A DNA stretch of 26,801 nt from CAG-882 sp050874385 (GCA_050874385.1 JBNMKO010000046.1:1-26801), one strand, 5' to 3'; counted from the first letter of the stretch, positions 7,880-17,377 are shown. The notes: generated from the letters alone by a model not told the origin. Made by a program: numbers and translations.

Positions 7880-9958
7880 TTATTCCTGTGTCTCTTTCTT
7901 ATCCATCACATAGCCGCAATGCTCGTCGGCACATACAAGCTTGTTCCCCTTCTCAACCATATAACCGCCGCACTCCGGGCATTTCTTGTCCGAAGGCTTC
8001 TGCCATGACATGAAATCGCAGTCCGGGAATCCCTCACATCCAAAGTATTTCCTGCCCTTCTTGGTCTTTCGTATCACTACATCCTTACCGCACTTAGGAC
8101 AGGCAACACCTATCTTCTCAAGATAAGGCTTTGTGTTGCGGCAATCCGGAAATCCCGGACACGCAAGGAATTTTCCGTGAGGTCCATATTTTACAACCAT
8201 CATTCTGCCGCAGACATCGCATGGTATATCTGTAACCTCGTCCTCAATCTTGACCTCCTCAAGCTCCTTCTCAGCGTTCTTTACTGCCTCGTCAAGGTCA
8301 GGATAGAAGTTTCTCACAACCGTTTTCCATTGAATACTTCCATCTGCAATGCCATCGAGGAGTGACTCCATATTGGCTGTAAAGTTCACATCGACAATGA
8401 CCGGAAAAGCCTTCATCATAATGGAATTTACCGCCTCGCCGAGCTCCGTCACATAGAGGTTCTTATTCTCCTTAGCGACATATCTTCTATTTATAATGGT
8501 TGTTATAGTAGGTGCGTATGTGCTAGGTCTTCCTATGCCAAGCTCCTCAAGCGTCCTTACAAGCGTCGCCTCAGTGTAATGTGCCGGCGGCTGTGTAAAA
8601 TGCTGTTTGCTCTCCGTATCCGCAAGAGTGACTGTGCTGTCAGTATTAAGACTTCCAACCATCGAATTGTTCTCCTGCTTCTCCTCGTCAGCTTCCGCGT
8701 ACACCGACATAAATCCATCAAATGCAATCCTCGACGCTGACGCTGAGAAATGATAGTCGCCAACCAAAATCTTCGCCGTCGTCGTCTCATATTTTGCCGG
8801 CTGCATACGGCTCGCAACAAATCTCTTCCATATAAGCTGGTACAGACGGAACTGGTCACGCTGCAAAGACTCCTTTACCTTAGCCGGAGTCAGCTCAATA
8901 TCTGTAGGTCTTATCGCCTCATGTGCATCCTGTATCTTTTTGTCAGGCTCCTTCTTGTCATCTATAGGCGCATAATAATCATCGCCGTAATTGTCCTTAA
9001 TATATTCTCTCGCCGAGAGGTCAGCCTCCTGTGCAACTCTCGTGGAGTCCGTTCTAAGATATGTGATTATACCAATCGTCCCGTGACCTTCTATATCAAC
9101 ACCCTCATACAACTGCTGTGCAATGCGCATTGTCTTCTGTGTCGAAAAATTCAGTGCCTTGGCTGCCTCCTGCTGGAGTGTGCTCGTGGTAAACGGAAGA
9201 GGTGACTTTCTTATCCTCTCACTTTTCTTTACCTCGGTGACCTTTGCATTTTTGTCTTTGATTGCGGTTAAAATGGCATCCTTCTCAGCCTCATTGTGGA
9301 TGGCAGCGTTTCCATTGCTGTCACCAGTGTACTTGGCGGTCAGGAGCTTTTTCTCGCCCTTAACCTTAAAAATTCCATCTATTGTCCAGTATTCCTCGGG
9401 AATAAAAGCGTTTATCTCCGCCTCACGGTCACATATAATTCTTAGAGCTACAGACTGAACTCGTCCGGCGCTCAAGCCTCTCTTTACCTTCTCCCAAAGC
9501 ACAGGACTGATGCGATATCCAACCATTCGGTCAAGCATTCGTCTCGACTGCTGTGCATCGACAAGGTTCATATCAAGCTTTCTAGGGTCTTTTATTGATG
9601 CCTTAACCGCATTCTTTGTAATCTCATTGAAGCTTATTCTGTTGATATCCTTGTCCTCTATTTTAAGCGCCTGTGCCAAATGCCATGATATGGCCTCTCC
9701 CTCGCGGTCAGGGTCGGTAGCAAGATAGACCTTGTCAGCCTTTTTTACCTCTCTGCGAAGATGCGCAAGTATATCGCCCTTACCTCTTATTGTAATATAT
9801 TTCGGTTCAAAGTCATGTTCCGTATCTATTCCCAGCGTACTCTTAGGTAAATCACGAACATGGCCCTGTGATGCAACCACTTCGTAATTAGAACCAAGAA
9901 ACTTCTTGATAGTCTTCACCTTTGCCGGGGACTCAACGATTACAAGATATTTTGCCAT
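7880..9958 (-). CDS. topA: TopA, DNA topoisomerase I
   Basis: The 692-residue protein begins MAKYLVIVESPAKVKTIKKF, the Toprim domain of bacterial type IA topoisomerase. The acidic DPDREGEAISWHL motif follows, and the catalytic tyrosine is Tyr300 in ITYLRTDSTR. Three C-terminal zinc-ribbon modules with CxxC pairs occupy about residues 580-690. It relaxes negative supercoils. The frame extends to 10045, but the ATG at 9958 has a GGAGGAG site and is the universal start; the longer form would overlap the end of dprA. It follows dprA by 17 bases and ends before a terminator. Confidence 0.97.
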   Translation of the reverse strand: MAKYLVIVESPAKVKTIKKFLGSNYEVVASQGHVRDLPKSTLGIDTEHDFEPKYITIRGKGDILAHLRREVKKADKVYLATDPDREGEAISWHLAQALKIEDKDINRISFNEITKNAVKASIKDPRKLDMNLVDAQQSRRMLDRMVGYRISPVLWEKVKRGLSAGRVQSVALRIICDREAEINAFIPEEYWTIDGIFKVKGEKKLLTAKYTGDSNGNAAIHNEAEKDAILTAIKDKNAKVTEVKKSERIRKSPLPFTTSTLQQEAAKALNFSTQKTMRIAQQLYEGVDIEGHGTIGIITYLRTDSTRVAQEADLSAREYIKDNYGDDYYAPIDDKKEPDKKIQDAHEAIRPTDIELTPAKVKESLQRDQFRLYQLIWKRFVASRMQPAKYETTTAKILVGDYHFSASASRIAFDGFMSVYAEADEEKQENNSMVGSLNTDSTVTLADTESKQHFTQPPAHYTEATLVRTLEELGIGRPSTYAPTITTIINRRYVAKENKNLYVTELGEAVNSIMMKAFPVIVDVNFTANMESLLDGIADGSIQWKTVVRNFYPDLDEAVKNAEKELEEVKIEDEVTDIPCDVCGRMMVVKYGPHGKFLACPGFPDCRNTKPYLEKIGVACPKCGKDVVIRKTKKGRKYFGCEGFPDCDFMSWQKPSDKKCPECGGYMVEKGNKLVCADEHCGYVMDKKETQE

Positions 9959-9975
9959 GACAACTCCTCCAGTTA

Positions 9976-11145
9976 TTATTTCCCGCGAACGTACATGCCT
10001 CCAATCCTTTTCGCCATTCCTGACAGTTCGAGCCTCACAAGACACCCTGCCGCTTCAATGGGTTCTATTCCACTTTTGCGAATTAAGTCGTCAATACTCT
10101 GCGGGTTAAAATCTAGATGACTATACAACATTTTCTCGGGCTTTGCAAGTTGAATTTGTGAATTTTTTATATTGACGGGCTTTTTTTGTTCATTAGTCAT
10201 GCCTAATTCAAACAAAATATCGTCCATACACGATATAATTGCAGCACCTTGACGTATTAGTCTGTTACAGCCATCACTAAGCCTGTCCGTAACTCTGCCT
10301 GGCAGCGCCATAACCGTCCTTCCCTGCTCTAAGGCATGGTCAGCAGTGATGAGTGAACCACTCTTAATTCCCGCCTCGACGACTATCACGACATCCGAAA
10401 GACCACTTATAATTCGGTTTCTCATAGGAAAAAATCCCGGCGACGGCTTTGTGCCTGGCGGATATTCTGAGATTATTCCCCCGCCCTTTTCTATAATCTC
10501 ATCGTAAGTAAATTTGTTTTCAGGCGGATAGCAATAATTGATACCGCTCCCAAACACCGCAAATGTCCTTCCATTCTCAACGCTAAGGCTTCCATTATGC
10601 GATGCCGTGTCAATCCCTCTCGCAAAGCCGCTTACAACCTGCACTCCCAAAAGTGCAAGCTCCCTTCCAATGATTTTAGCCATGCTCCTTCCATATTCAC
10701 TGCACGCCCGCGCCCCCACAACAGCCACTGCCCTTGTGTCCGAATCGGGGAGGTTTCCGCGGTAATATAGTATGTACGGCGCGTCAAAAATATCCATAAG
10801 TTTTTCAGGATATTGTGCAGAATCGACAGAAACCATGCTTACATCCGACTGTGCAATCTTTTCGTATTCAATGGCAAGTCTGTCCTTTAACTGCCCGTCA
10901 AAAAATACCTCAATATCCTTTTCACAGTATTTTACCCCCGCCGCCTCAAAAGTCTGTTTTAAAAATTTCTCAGCCTCATCACGCCCAATACTTTCTTCCA
11001 TTTTGTACAGCTCAACTACATCATCAACCCCATTTCTAAGCGCCGACAGCTTTTTATATCCAAAACCCGGAAGATTTGTAAGCCAGTACCACTCCTTTAT
11101 ATGCGCCTGTGCATATCTGGTGAACTTATCAGTATTTTCATTCAT
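9976..11145 (-). CDS. dprA: DprA (Smf), single-strand DNA-binding RecA loader
   Basis: The 389-residue protein has an N-terminal SAM-like helical region (WYWLTNLPGFGYKKL). A Rossmann-fold DprA core follows, with VSGFARGIDTASH and GSGINYCYPPEN (about residues 197-208), then FFPMRNRIISGLSDVVIVVE and SGSLITADHALEQGR. A C-terminal winged helix ends the protein. It protects incoming single-stranded DNA and loads RecA during transformation. The start ATG at 11145 overlaps the comM stop as ATGA, implying translational coupling. It is complete by family length. Confidence 0.95.
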   Translation of the reverse strand: MNENTDKFTRYAQAHIKEWYWLTNLPGFGYKKLSALRNGVDDVVELYKMEESIGRDEAEKFLKQTFEAAGVKYCEKDIEVFFDGQLKDRLAIEYEKIAQSDVSMVSVDSAQYPEKLMDIFDAPYILYYRGNLPDSDTRAVAVVGARACSEYGRSMAKIIGRELALLGVQVVSGFARGIDTASHNGSLSVENGRTFAVFGSGINYCYPPENKFTYDEIIEKGGGIISEYPPGTKPSPGFFPMRNRIISGLSDVVIVVEAGIKSGSLITADHALEQGRTVMALPGRVTDRLSDGCNRLIRQGAAIISCMDDILFELGMTNEQKKPVNIKNSQIQLAKPEKMLYSHLDFNPQSIDDLIRKSGIEPIEAAGCLVRLELSGMAKRIGGMYVRGK

Positions 11146-12806
11146 TTATCATCACCCTTATCTTTCACCCTGTAGCTCAATGCCTCGAGAACATGGCTCT
11201 GTGCCACATTCTCCTGTCCGTCTATGTCCGCCAGCGTGCGCGCCACCTTTAGAATTTTGTAGTACGCCCTCGCACTCAGCCCGTACACCTCATAAGCCTC
11301 CCTCATAAGCTTTTCAGATACAGCATCCAGCTTACAGTACTTTTTAATCTCGTCGTTGGTCATTCTGCTATTATATCTGCCGTCGCCGAGACGGTTTTGC
11401 TGTATCTGCCACACATCTTCAACTATTTTTCTCATCGTTTTGCTGTCAGAACAGAAATTTTTTGTTCCATGTTCTCTTAAATTAACTTCATCCAAATCTG
11501 TCCTATCATTTTGCGGCGCTTTACCCGTCAACTCATCAAAGCTGACCCTCTGCAATGCTATTGAAATATCTATCCTGTCAAGAATCGGTCTGCTTATGCG
11601 CCCATAGTGCCTGTTGACATCCCATGTCGTGCATCTGCACCTGCCCCTATCGGGGTAAAAACCACATGCACATGGGTTCATGGCACTCGCAAGCATAAAA
11701 TCCGCCGGGAGCTCACACGAGCCCGTGACCCTGTTAATCATTATCTTTCCCGTCTCAAGCGGTTCTCTCAACTGCTCTATGACCCTTGTGTCAAAACGGG
11801 TAAGCTCATCGAGAAAAAGCACTCCCTTAGAGGCAAGCGACACCTCGCCCGGCTCAACAAGCCTGCCGCCGCCTATAAGTGCGGCAGATGTGATTGAATG
11901 GTGCGGTGCCCTGAATGGTCTTACGCTCTTGTCCTCCCTCTCGCCAAGTTTTCCTGCCACGCTGTACAGACATGCAAGCTCAAGCTGTTCATTCTCCGAC
12001 ATGCGCGGCATTATCGTCGGAATACGAGATGTCAACATTGTCTTTCCCGCCCCCGGTGGCCCCATAAGCAGAATATTGTGCCGCCCCGCAACGGCTGTCA
12101 GTATCGCTTTCTTGGCATATTGCTGCCCGGATATGTCTGCATAGTCAGGCTGCACCTTATCCGCCCCTATGTTTTGTTCCTTTTTCTTCATTATTATATT
12201 GCTTTTAGCCGGAAATTTTTTGTCCGCTTCCGATTGTATTTTTTGTTCAATTTTTTCGTTGCCGTCAACATTTTTGACTACTCTTTTCTCATTCGCTTTT
12301 CCGTTAGTCAGATTAACGAGTTCAGTCAAATGACTTACCGGAATTATCTCAATGCCGGACACCATAAGAGCCTCAGAATAGTTGTCCATCGGAACTATGC
12401 AGCTCACACAGCCTTTCTTTTTCGCCTCCACGACCACGGGAAGTACACCCCTCACACCTATAACCGCACCGTCAAGTCCCAGCTCACCCACAACTATTTT
12501 TCCGCGAAGCTTGTCCTCCGGTATTATATCTATCTCCTCCAATATCGCACATGCAACCGCCAAATCAAATCCCGTGCCCTCCTTCCTCATCGCCGCCGGC
12601 GCGATATTGATTGTCACTCTCCCCTGCGGAAAAGGATAGCCGCACTTCTTTATCGCAACCCTTATTCTCTCCCTGCCATCCTTGACCGAGCCGCCAAGGT
12701 TGCCCGTCATCTCTATATCGGGAAGCCCTCCCGACACATCAGCCTCCACCTCCAAGAGCGCAGCCCCCATAGCCGTGACCATCGCACAGCCGACTTTACT
12801 CACCAT
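11142..12806 (-). CDS. comM: ComM/YifB, AAA+ helicase of the Mg-chelatase-like family
   Basis: The 554-residue protein has an N-terminal Lon-protease-like ChlI domain (VEADVSGGLPDIEMTGNL, about residues 20-190). Next comes the AAA+ domain with Walker A GPPGAGKT (about 248-255), FLDELTRF Walker B and the NPCACGFYPD Cys motif near 375. A C-terminal winged helix follows. ComM is known as a hexameric helicase that promotes branch migration in natural transformation. A Lys/Glu-rich linker of roughly 50 residues separates the two domains. The ATG at 12806 has GGAGG 9 bases upstream and gives the usual MVSKV start, although the frame stays open to 12884. First gene of comM-dprA-topA. Confidence 0.95.
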   Translation of the reverse strand: MVSKVGCAMVTAMGAALLEVEADVSGGLPDIEMTGNLGGSVKDGRERIRVAIKKCGYPFPQGRVTINIAPAAMRKEGTGFDLAVACAILEEIDIIPEDKLRGKIVVGELGLDGAVIGVRGVLPVVVEAKKKGCVSCIVPMDNYSEALMVSGIEIIPVSHLTELVNLTNGKANEKRVVKNVDGNEKIEQKIQSEADKKFPAKSNIIMKKKEQNIGADKVQPDYADISGQQYAKKAILTAVAGRHNILLMGPPGAGKTMLTSRIPTIMPRMSENEQLELACLYSVAGKLGEREDKSVRPFRAPHHSITSAALIGGGRLVEPGEVSLASKGVLFLDELTRFDTRVIEQLREPLETGKIMINRVTGSCELPADFMLASAMNPCACGFYPDRGRCRCTTWDVNRHYGRISRPILDRIDISIALQRVSFDELTGKAPQNDRTDLDEVNLREHGTKNFCSDSKTMRKIVEDVWQIQQNRLGDGRYNSRMTNDEIKKYCKLDAVSEKLMREAYEVYGLSARAYYKILKVARTLADIDGQENVAQSHVLEALSYRVKDKGDDK

Positions 12807-12846
12807 ATATAATTCCTCCGTGTTATTTTTTATATAATCGGTTACT

Positions 12847-12893
12847 TCATGATAAAACACTGTATCATGACACTTTTTTAACAAAATGTGTCA
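12847..12893. promoter_or_regulatory. Overlapping inverted repeats upstream of comM, candidate operator
   Basis: TCATGAT (12847-12853) faces ATCATGA (12864-12870). TGACAC (12868-12873), which shares bases with it, faces GTGTCA (12888-12893). Both lie 40-90 bases before the comM ATG, where a promoter is expected. The binding protein is unknown. Confidence 0.3.
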
Positions 12894-13124
12894 CGTCTAC
12901 TAAAATTATACTTTTGTCGTACCTCACCCCCGAATACATATTTTTGAAATACTGGAATTAAAAGCATGAATTTCTAATTGACAGAATACCGGAAATGCCC
13001 GGTAAGATTAAATCAAAGAATTATAGAACTCTGCTTGTATCTAATATAACATCTTGCGCCGCCATTGACAACACAAATCTTATTAAATAGTGAAAATCGA
13101 ATATATTTTAAACGTGTGATTAAT

Positions 13125-13163
13125 AAAACATGCAGCTTCACCCAAGTTAAAGCTGCATGTTTT
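13125..13163 (-). terminator. Strong hairpin terminator at the end of the pilus operon
   Basis: A 14-bp perfect stem (13125-13138 with 13150-13163) encloses an 11-base loop. On the minus strand it runs into TTTTATTAATC. On the plus strand it runs into TTTTTTA. It could work in either direction, but only leftward genes abut it. Confidence 0.85.
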
Positions 13164-13181
13164 TTATGTTGTGATAATATC

Positions 13182-13215
13182 TATTTGTTTGTGCATATTT
13201 AGGCACAAACAAATA
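13182..13215. repeat. 13-bp perfect inverted repeat 3' of the tip-protein gene
   Basis: TATTTGTTTGTGC (13182-13194) and its exact complement (13203-13215) flank an 8-base loop, about 40 bases past the stop of the large secreted protein and just before the terminator. No U-run follows on the minus strand, so it may be a transcript-stabilising stem or a protein site. Confidence 0.5.
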
Positions 13216-13256
13216 AAGTGTAATTTACATTCAACGCTTACGCCTTAATTACATTA

Positions 13257-16200
13257 TCAGTCAAGTTCATACAATGTCTGTAAGCTTAGCTTCAAATACG
13301 CAAGTCCAGCTTTCAATGAGCGGTTGTTATTGACCTCAAACATAAACGTATCCCCATCGGATTTTATTTTTGACTTCTCATAATAGAAATAATAGAGCTT
13401 ATTATTGTTAAGTCCTACAAAATAATTACTTGAACCATCACCTGATAAGTGAAGTGTTCCTGCCGCCTCATCCGCGTAAGCCTCGGCAGTCCATACCTCA
13501 TTTATATAACCCTTGCTTCCGTTCTTATTTGAATAGGAAATGCGGACATCAAGATTGTTAAACAGGCTTATATCCTTAGGTCTGAAATACATGCGCACAT
13601 ACTTGGCATCCTCATCCGGCACATCAACCATATACTGCGGTGACAATTTGTCATCACCGCTCTTATCAACACCAAGATTATAGACCGACTGCTGACCAGA
13701 CGTATTATTCCTTGTCATATCTGCTTTTTCCACTTCAATCGTAGGTGGATATTTTAAGTACAGCGTCAAGTATGCCGCGGTTATATCAGAATAATAGCCA
13801 TCTGATATCTCAAACGTAAACCTTGTTCCCACATCCTGTGCTATATTTTCCCTTTCATAGTAAAAATAATAGAGCTTGTCACTTTGCAGTCCGCCACAAT
13901 ATGAATCTGTTTTCTGCGCCTCATAAAGGGTATTCGCATCTGCTGACCATATCTTTTCTATGTAAGCCTTCCTTCCATTCAAATCCGTATATGAAATGCG
14001 GACATTTATATCTGCTGCCGTTCCGTCATTTTTAGGTTTGAAGTATACGCGCACATATTTTCCGTCCTTGTAATCATCCTCATTTAGAACGCCCGCCAAA
14101 TAGTTGTTTGCAAAATTTTCATCATTTTCAATTTTATCAACTTGAAGTTCTGCCCCATTCTGCCCCGGATTGAAATTCTTATTGCCCGGCTCAACCTGCG
14201 TCATATACGCCGTTTCCACCTCAAGCGTAGGCGGATTTTTCATGTATAAAGTCAAATGAGCCGCTTCGACATCAGAATAATAACTGTTTGTCACCTCAAA
14301 TGTAAACCTATTACCAACCGCCACTATATCGGACTTATTATAATAGAAATAATAGAGATTATTGCTCTTCAATCCCATATAGTTGTCTGTCTGTGCCTTA
14401 TAAAGCGCATCAGCCTCATCCGCTGCCCATACTTCCTCTATATAAGCACTCTTTCCATTAGCATTTGTGTATGATATGCGAACATTTATATCCGTGGCTG
14501 AACCCATATTCTTAGGTCTAAAATAGACTCTGACATAGTTGGCATCCGGATTGCTCTTTGATATAGTAATCGAGTATTCGTTGCTGTCACTCACATTTTC
14601 AACCGTAAGCTCGTCAATTCCCGATTGTCCTGCGGTATTGTCCTGCGTCATATCCGCCTTTTCCACTTCAACCACAGGCGGTTCATCGCGCTTTTGTTCA
14701 TTTTTCCCGCCCATCAAACCCAAAATATATCTGACCGCGTCGGATGAATCAGCTTTTCCAGCCTCATAATTAACCTTTACTTTATTTTCACCCGACTCAT
14801 CCTTCTTTACGCTCTCATCAAGCGTATCGCGGAAATCTTTAAAACGATAGTCTCCATTTGACAATGTGGTATTGTCAGAATTTATAGTGCCGCCCACATA
14901 ATTCATGGCAACACTATTGTCGCCGGGATAAGCGTAAACATGGTTCCTTACAGACTGTTTATAATTCGTCACATGCTCGCCAACACTTCCATATTTCTCC
15001 CAGTTATCGTCGTCCGAAGCATACATATACAACATATGAGTATTATATCCATAATTATCCTTATATTTTTCATAATACTCATCGTCTATCATCTGCAAAG
15101 AATAAAATGACCAGTACATTGACGCATCGCCTGTCTGATAACTGCTGTCAAGCACCAGCGAAAAATTATCTTCTCCAACCTTTATAAGTCCTCTGTCGAC
15201 AAAATACTGCCTGACAATTTCAGGATTGAGTGTGATAAGCATAAGGCACAGCTTAAATATATTGCAACTGCTCGCGCTTCCCACTCCGACATTTTGCACC
15301 AGTCCAGTATCTTTCATGTCCCAGGTATAAACCTTCAAGTCAAAAGCTGATTTATTTTTGCTCTTATCCGTAACCACATATCCCATATTAAACAATCTGT
15401 CATCAAGTATCACAGCTACATATCCATCCTTGGCTGTAGCTCTGTTGAGTATTTCAAGCGCAACCTCCGCCGATATATCGTTTGTCTCAAAATCATTGAT
15501 ACTATATGATGTCTTGTCCGATGTATGACCTAATCTGTTCGCCGGCTCGCCGTCAATCATCTTTTTCCAGTAGGTTGATGTGGCGTTATGCTCCTGCGGA
15601 AAAATATAGATAAGGTCGGAATAATCAATCCACGACGGATTTTTATTCAATTCATCGGGCGTGATGGTCTTTATGACACATGAATACTCCTCTGCATCAT
15701 AATCCGATAGCAGCAACGTATCCTTTAAAAATAATTCCTTGTTAACATATGCCTTATATGCCCACGATGGTATTGATGCTACCTGGTCAACCGTTTTACC
15801 TGTATCGGAATTATCCAGCCTAATATTGTAGCTGACTCTTGTAGTGTATATTCTCTCACCCAGTTTTTCCTTCGGCTTAATGGCATCATTGAACGTAATA
15901 CCTTTTTGAGTGTATATATCAAGTATGACCTGATTAATCGTATGCCACACATACTCGCCCTTGTCTTTTCCAATCTTTTCCATCTTGCCATCAACTATTG
16001 AGAAATATCCATTTTCCGAACCAACATACTCGTAATACCCATAATGTGTAATTTCCTGTCCCTTGCATGACTCAATCCATGAATTAAATGTACTGAAATT
16101 GCAATTATTATAATATGAGCTGTTACCCTCCTTTTCATCCAGAAAAAAATATGTATTATAATTATTAGGCCATCCGGGAGATATCAATGTTCCCGTATTA

Positions 16201-16712
16201 AGCGTACTGACTATCCCCAACTCATCAGGATGTCCCTGCAACTCCTCAAGTCTTGTAGGCTCGCATCCACCTACAAGATATCCAAACTCTCCAAGCTCCT
16301 CCGCCGGAACTATCTCAAGAATAACAAAAGGTCTCTGTGCTGTCCCTCTTTCAAGAGACTTATATCCAGCATTGCCATACTGCGGAAGCTCCTCAATATT
16401 GTCAAGCACCGCCCTTATCACATCACTCCTGCCGGAATTATTTTTAAGCCCCGCATCAAGCGCCCTCTGCACGCCCGAAACACTGTCCACATCCGTTTTT
16501 GTGGCAAGGGCAGAAGCCGCCAAATCGACATCCGACATGTTGGAAATCAGCACGGGTTCTTTATTTTCCGCAATCCCAAGCTGTGTTTTTCCATTATAAG
16601 CCTGTACGGGAACCGATGGTACAAATGCAATAATCATTACAACCGCCAGCAATGCCGCAATCATCCTCTTTATGTCCTTTTTAAACAGATTATTCATCCT
16701 TCTCATAAACAT
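13257..16712 (-). CDS. Large secreted repeat protein of the pilus locus, candidate pilus-tip adhesin (DUF5057-like N-terminal half)
   Basis: This 1151-residue protein has a signal peptide (KKDIKRM followed by a hydrophobic stretch ending PVQA, cleavage near residue 39). A unique region runs to about residue 670 and includes FVILEIVPAEELGEFGYLVG, which I recall from DUF5057 proteins of Lachnospiraceae. Three tandem repeats of about 150-163 residues then start near 677, 827 and 990. Each opens with PP(V/T)(V/L/I)EVE..DMT-like sequence and contains YVR(V/M)YF(R/K)PK, (V/I)RISY and LYYFYY. There is no LPXTG or C-terminal membrane anchor. A TTG lies one codon earlier; the ATG at 16712 sits 5 bases from GGAG. 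Last gene of the pilus operon, in the position PilY1 holds after minor pilins elsewhere. Function is inferred from place and architecture only. Confidence 0.6.
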   Translation of the reverse strand: MFMRRMNNLFKKDIKRMIAALLAVVMIIAFVPSVPVQAYNGKTQLGIAENKEPVLISNMSDVDLAASALATKTDVDSVSGVQRALDAGLKNNSGRSDVIRAVLDNIEELPQYGNAGYKSLERGTAQRPFVILEIVPAEELGEFGYLVGGCEPTRLEELQGHPDELGIVSTLNTGTLISPGWPNNYNTYFFLDEKEGNSSYYNNCNFSTFNSWIESCKGQEITHYGYYEYVGSENGYFSIVDGKMEKIGKDKGEYVWHTINQVILDIYTQKGITFNDAIKPKEKLGERIYTTRVSYNIRLDNSDTGKTVDQVASIPSWAYKAYVNKELFLKDTLLLSDYDAEEYSCVIKTITPDELNKNPSWIDYSDLIYIFPQEHNATSTYWKKMIDGEPANRLGHTSDKTSYSINDFETNDISAEVALEILNRATAKDGYVAVILDDRLFNMGYVVTDKSKNKSAFDLKVYTWDMKDTGLVQNVGVGSASSCNIFKLCLMLITLNPEIVRQYFVDRGLIKVGEDNFSLVLDSSYQTGDASMYWSFYSLQMIDDEYYEKYKDNYGYNTHMLYMYASDDDNWEKYGSVGEHVTNYKQSVRNHVYAYPGDNSVAMNYVGGTINSDNTTLSNGDYRFKDFRDTLDESVKKDESGENKVKVNYEAGKADSSDAVRYILGLMGGKNEQKRDEPPVVEVEKADMTQDNTAGQSGIDELTVENVSDSNEYSITISKSNPDANYVRVYFRPKNMGSATDINVRISYTNANGKSAYIEEVWAADEADALYKAQTDNYMGLKSNNLYYFYYNKSDIVAVGNRFTFEVTNSYYSDVEAAHLTLYMKNPPTLEVETAYMTQVEPGNKNFNPGQNGAELQVDKIENDENFANNYLAGVLNEDDYKDGKYVRVYFKPKNDGTAADINVRISYTDLNGRKAYIEKIWSADANTLYEAQKTDSYCGGLQSDKLYYFYYERENIAQDVGTRFTFEISDGYYSDITAAYLTLYLKYPPTIEVEKADMTRNNTSGQQSVYNLGVDKSGDDKLSPQYMVDVPDEDAKYVRMYFRPKDISLFNNLDVRISYSNKNGSKGYINEVWTAEAYADEAAGTLHLSGDGSSNYFVGLNNNKLYYFYYEKSKIKSDGDTFMFEVNNNRSLKAGLAYLKLSLQTLYELD

Positions 16713-16762
16713 CAACTCTCCTTCGCCGTATTTGTGTAAATGGTATCTCTATGTTGACATTT

Positions 16763-17377
16763 TTAATTGGTATTAAAATTAACCACCGTGTTTCTCGGTT
16801 TGACTGCTATGCTCTGCGTCAACTCATCCTTTGAATTGGCAAGCGTCAACTCGATATTTACAGCACTGTCGCGCGTAAACATTTTTTCGCCCGACTCATT
16901 TGTCTTAGTCCCGGTAAATCCCACATTAAAGCTCCTTACCACTTCCGAAATACAGTTTCCCCTGTTATAGTCAATCACAGCCCCGGCATCATATATGTAC
17001 AAAAATCCTTCATCACCATAAGGGCTCTCATAAACCCATATATACTGCTTTCCGACAGCCTTATTCTCACCCTCCGCGGCTGATGTTCCCGTCGAAAAAT
17101 AAAAAACCTTCCTGCCATCCATCATCTTTTCTTTCTCAATCGTAAAATCCGTTCCCTCAAGTATTGCCGCCGTAATTGACGCGGTAACAATCTGCGACTC
17201 ATTCTGCAAATCTATTGTGGCACTCTGTTTTCTAAAAAAATTAGTTCCTCCCAGCATTATTGCAGATATCATTGATGACACAATCCCCATTATTGCAATG
17301 CTTATCAGCACCTCGATAAGAGTTATTCCTCTGTTGTCCGAAACATTATTCTGTTTGTGTACTATAGAATGTTCCAT
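16763..17377 (-). CDS. Type IV minor prepilin (PilV/PilW-like)
   Basis: A protein of 204 residues with a class III prepilin signal: a 17-residue polar leader ending in Gly, then ITLIEVLISIAIMG with Glu at mature position 5. A soluble domain of about 165 residues follows. The frame opens at 17389, but the ATG at 17377 is preceded by GGAG at 6 bases while the earlier one has none. It is expected to be cleaved by the prepilin peptidase encoded at 25131-25883 and to join the pilus or its tip complex. It sits between the FimT/GspH-like prepilin and the large secreted protein. Confidence 0.8.
   Translation of the reverse strand: MEHSIVHKQNNVSDNRGITLIEVLISIAIMGIVSSMISAIMLGGTNFFRKQSATIDLQNESQIVTASITAAILEGTDFTIEKEKMMDGRKVFYFSTGTSAAEGENKAVGKQYIWVYESPYGDEGFLYIYDAGAVIDYNRGNCISEVVRSFNVGFTGTKTNESGEKMFTRDSAVNIELTLANSKDELTQSIAVKPRNTVVNFNTN

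Larger units (their letters stand above)
12807..13256. other. 450-bp intergenic region between the pilus locus and comM
   Basis: No plausible gene is present. It holds the bidirectional-type terminator at 13125-13163 and a 13-bp inverted repeat at 13182-13215. Two overlapping inverted repeats lie upstream of comM (12847-12893). A short ACCG...CGGT hairpin (about 12989-13003) is also present. The comM operon promoter must lie here, but I found no pair of boxes with good spacing. Confidence 0.7.

Noticed and set aside
11898..12812. 304-residue plus-strand reading frame opposite comM
   Set aside because: Long, but fully antisense to a well-conserved gene. Its composition (rich in His, Arg, Tyr) is that of a reverse-frame shadow.
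12807..13256. tRNA or other known RNA gene in the largest intergenic region
   Set aside because: No cloverleaf, CCA end or T-loop motif was seen. Only terminator-like and palindromic stems are present.
13257..16712. Sortase-anchored surface protein
   Set aside because: The C-terminus ends LYELD without an LPXTG-type motif, hydrophobic stretch or basic tail.
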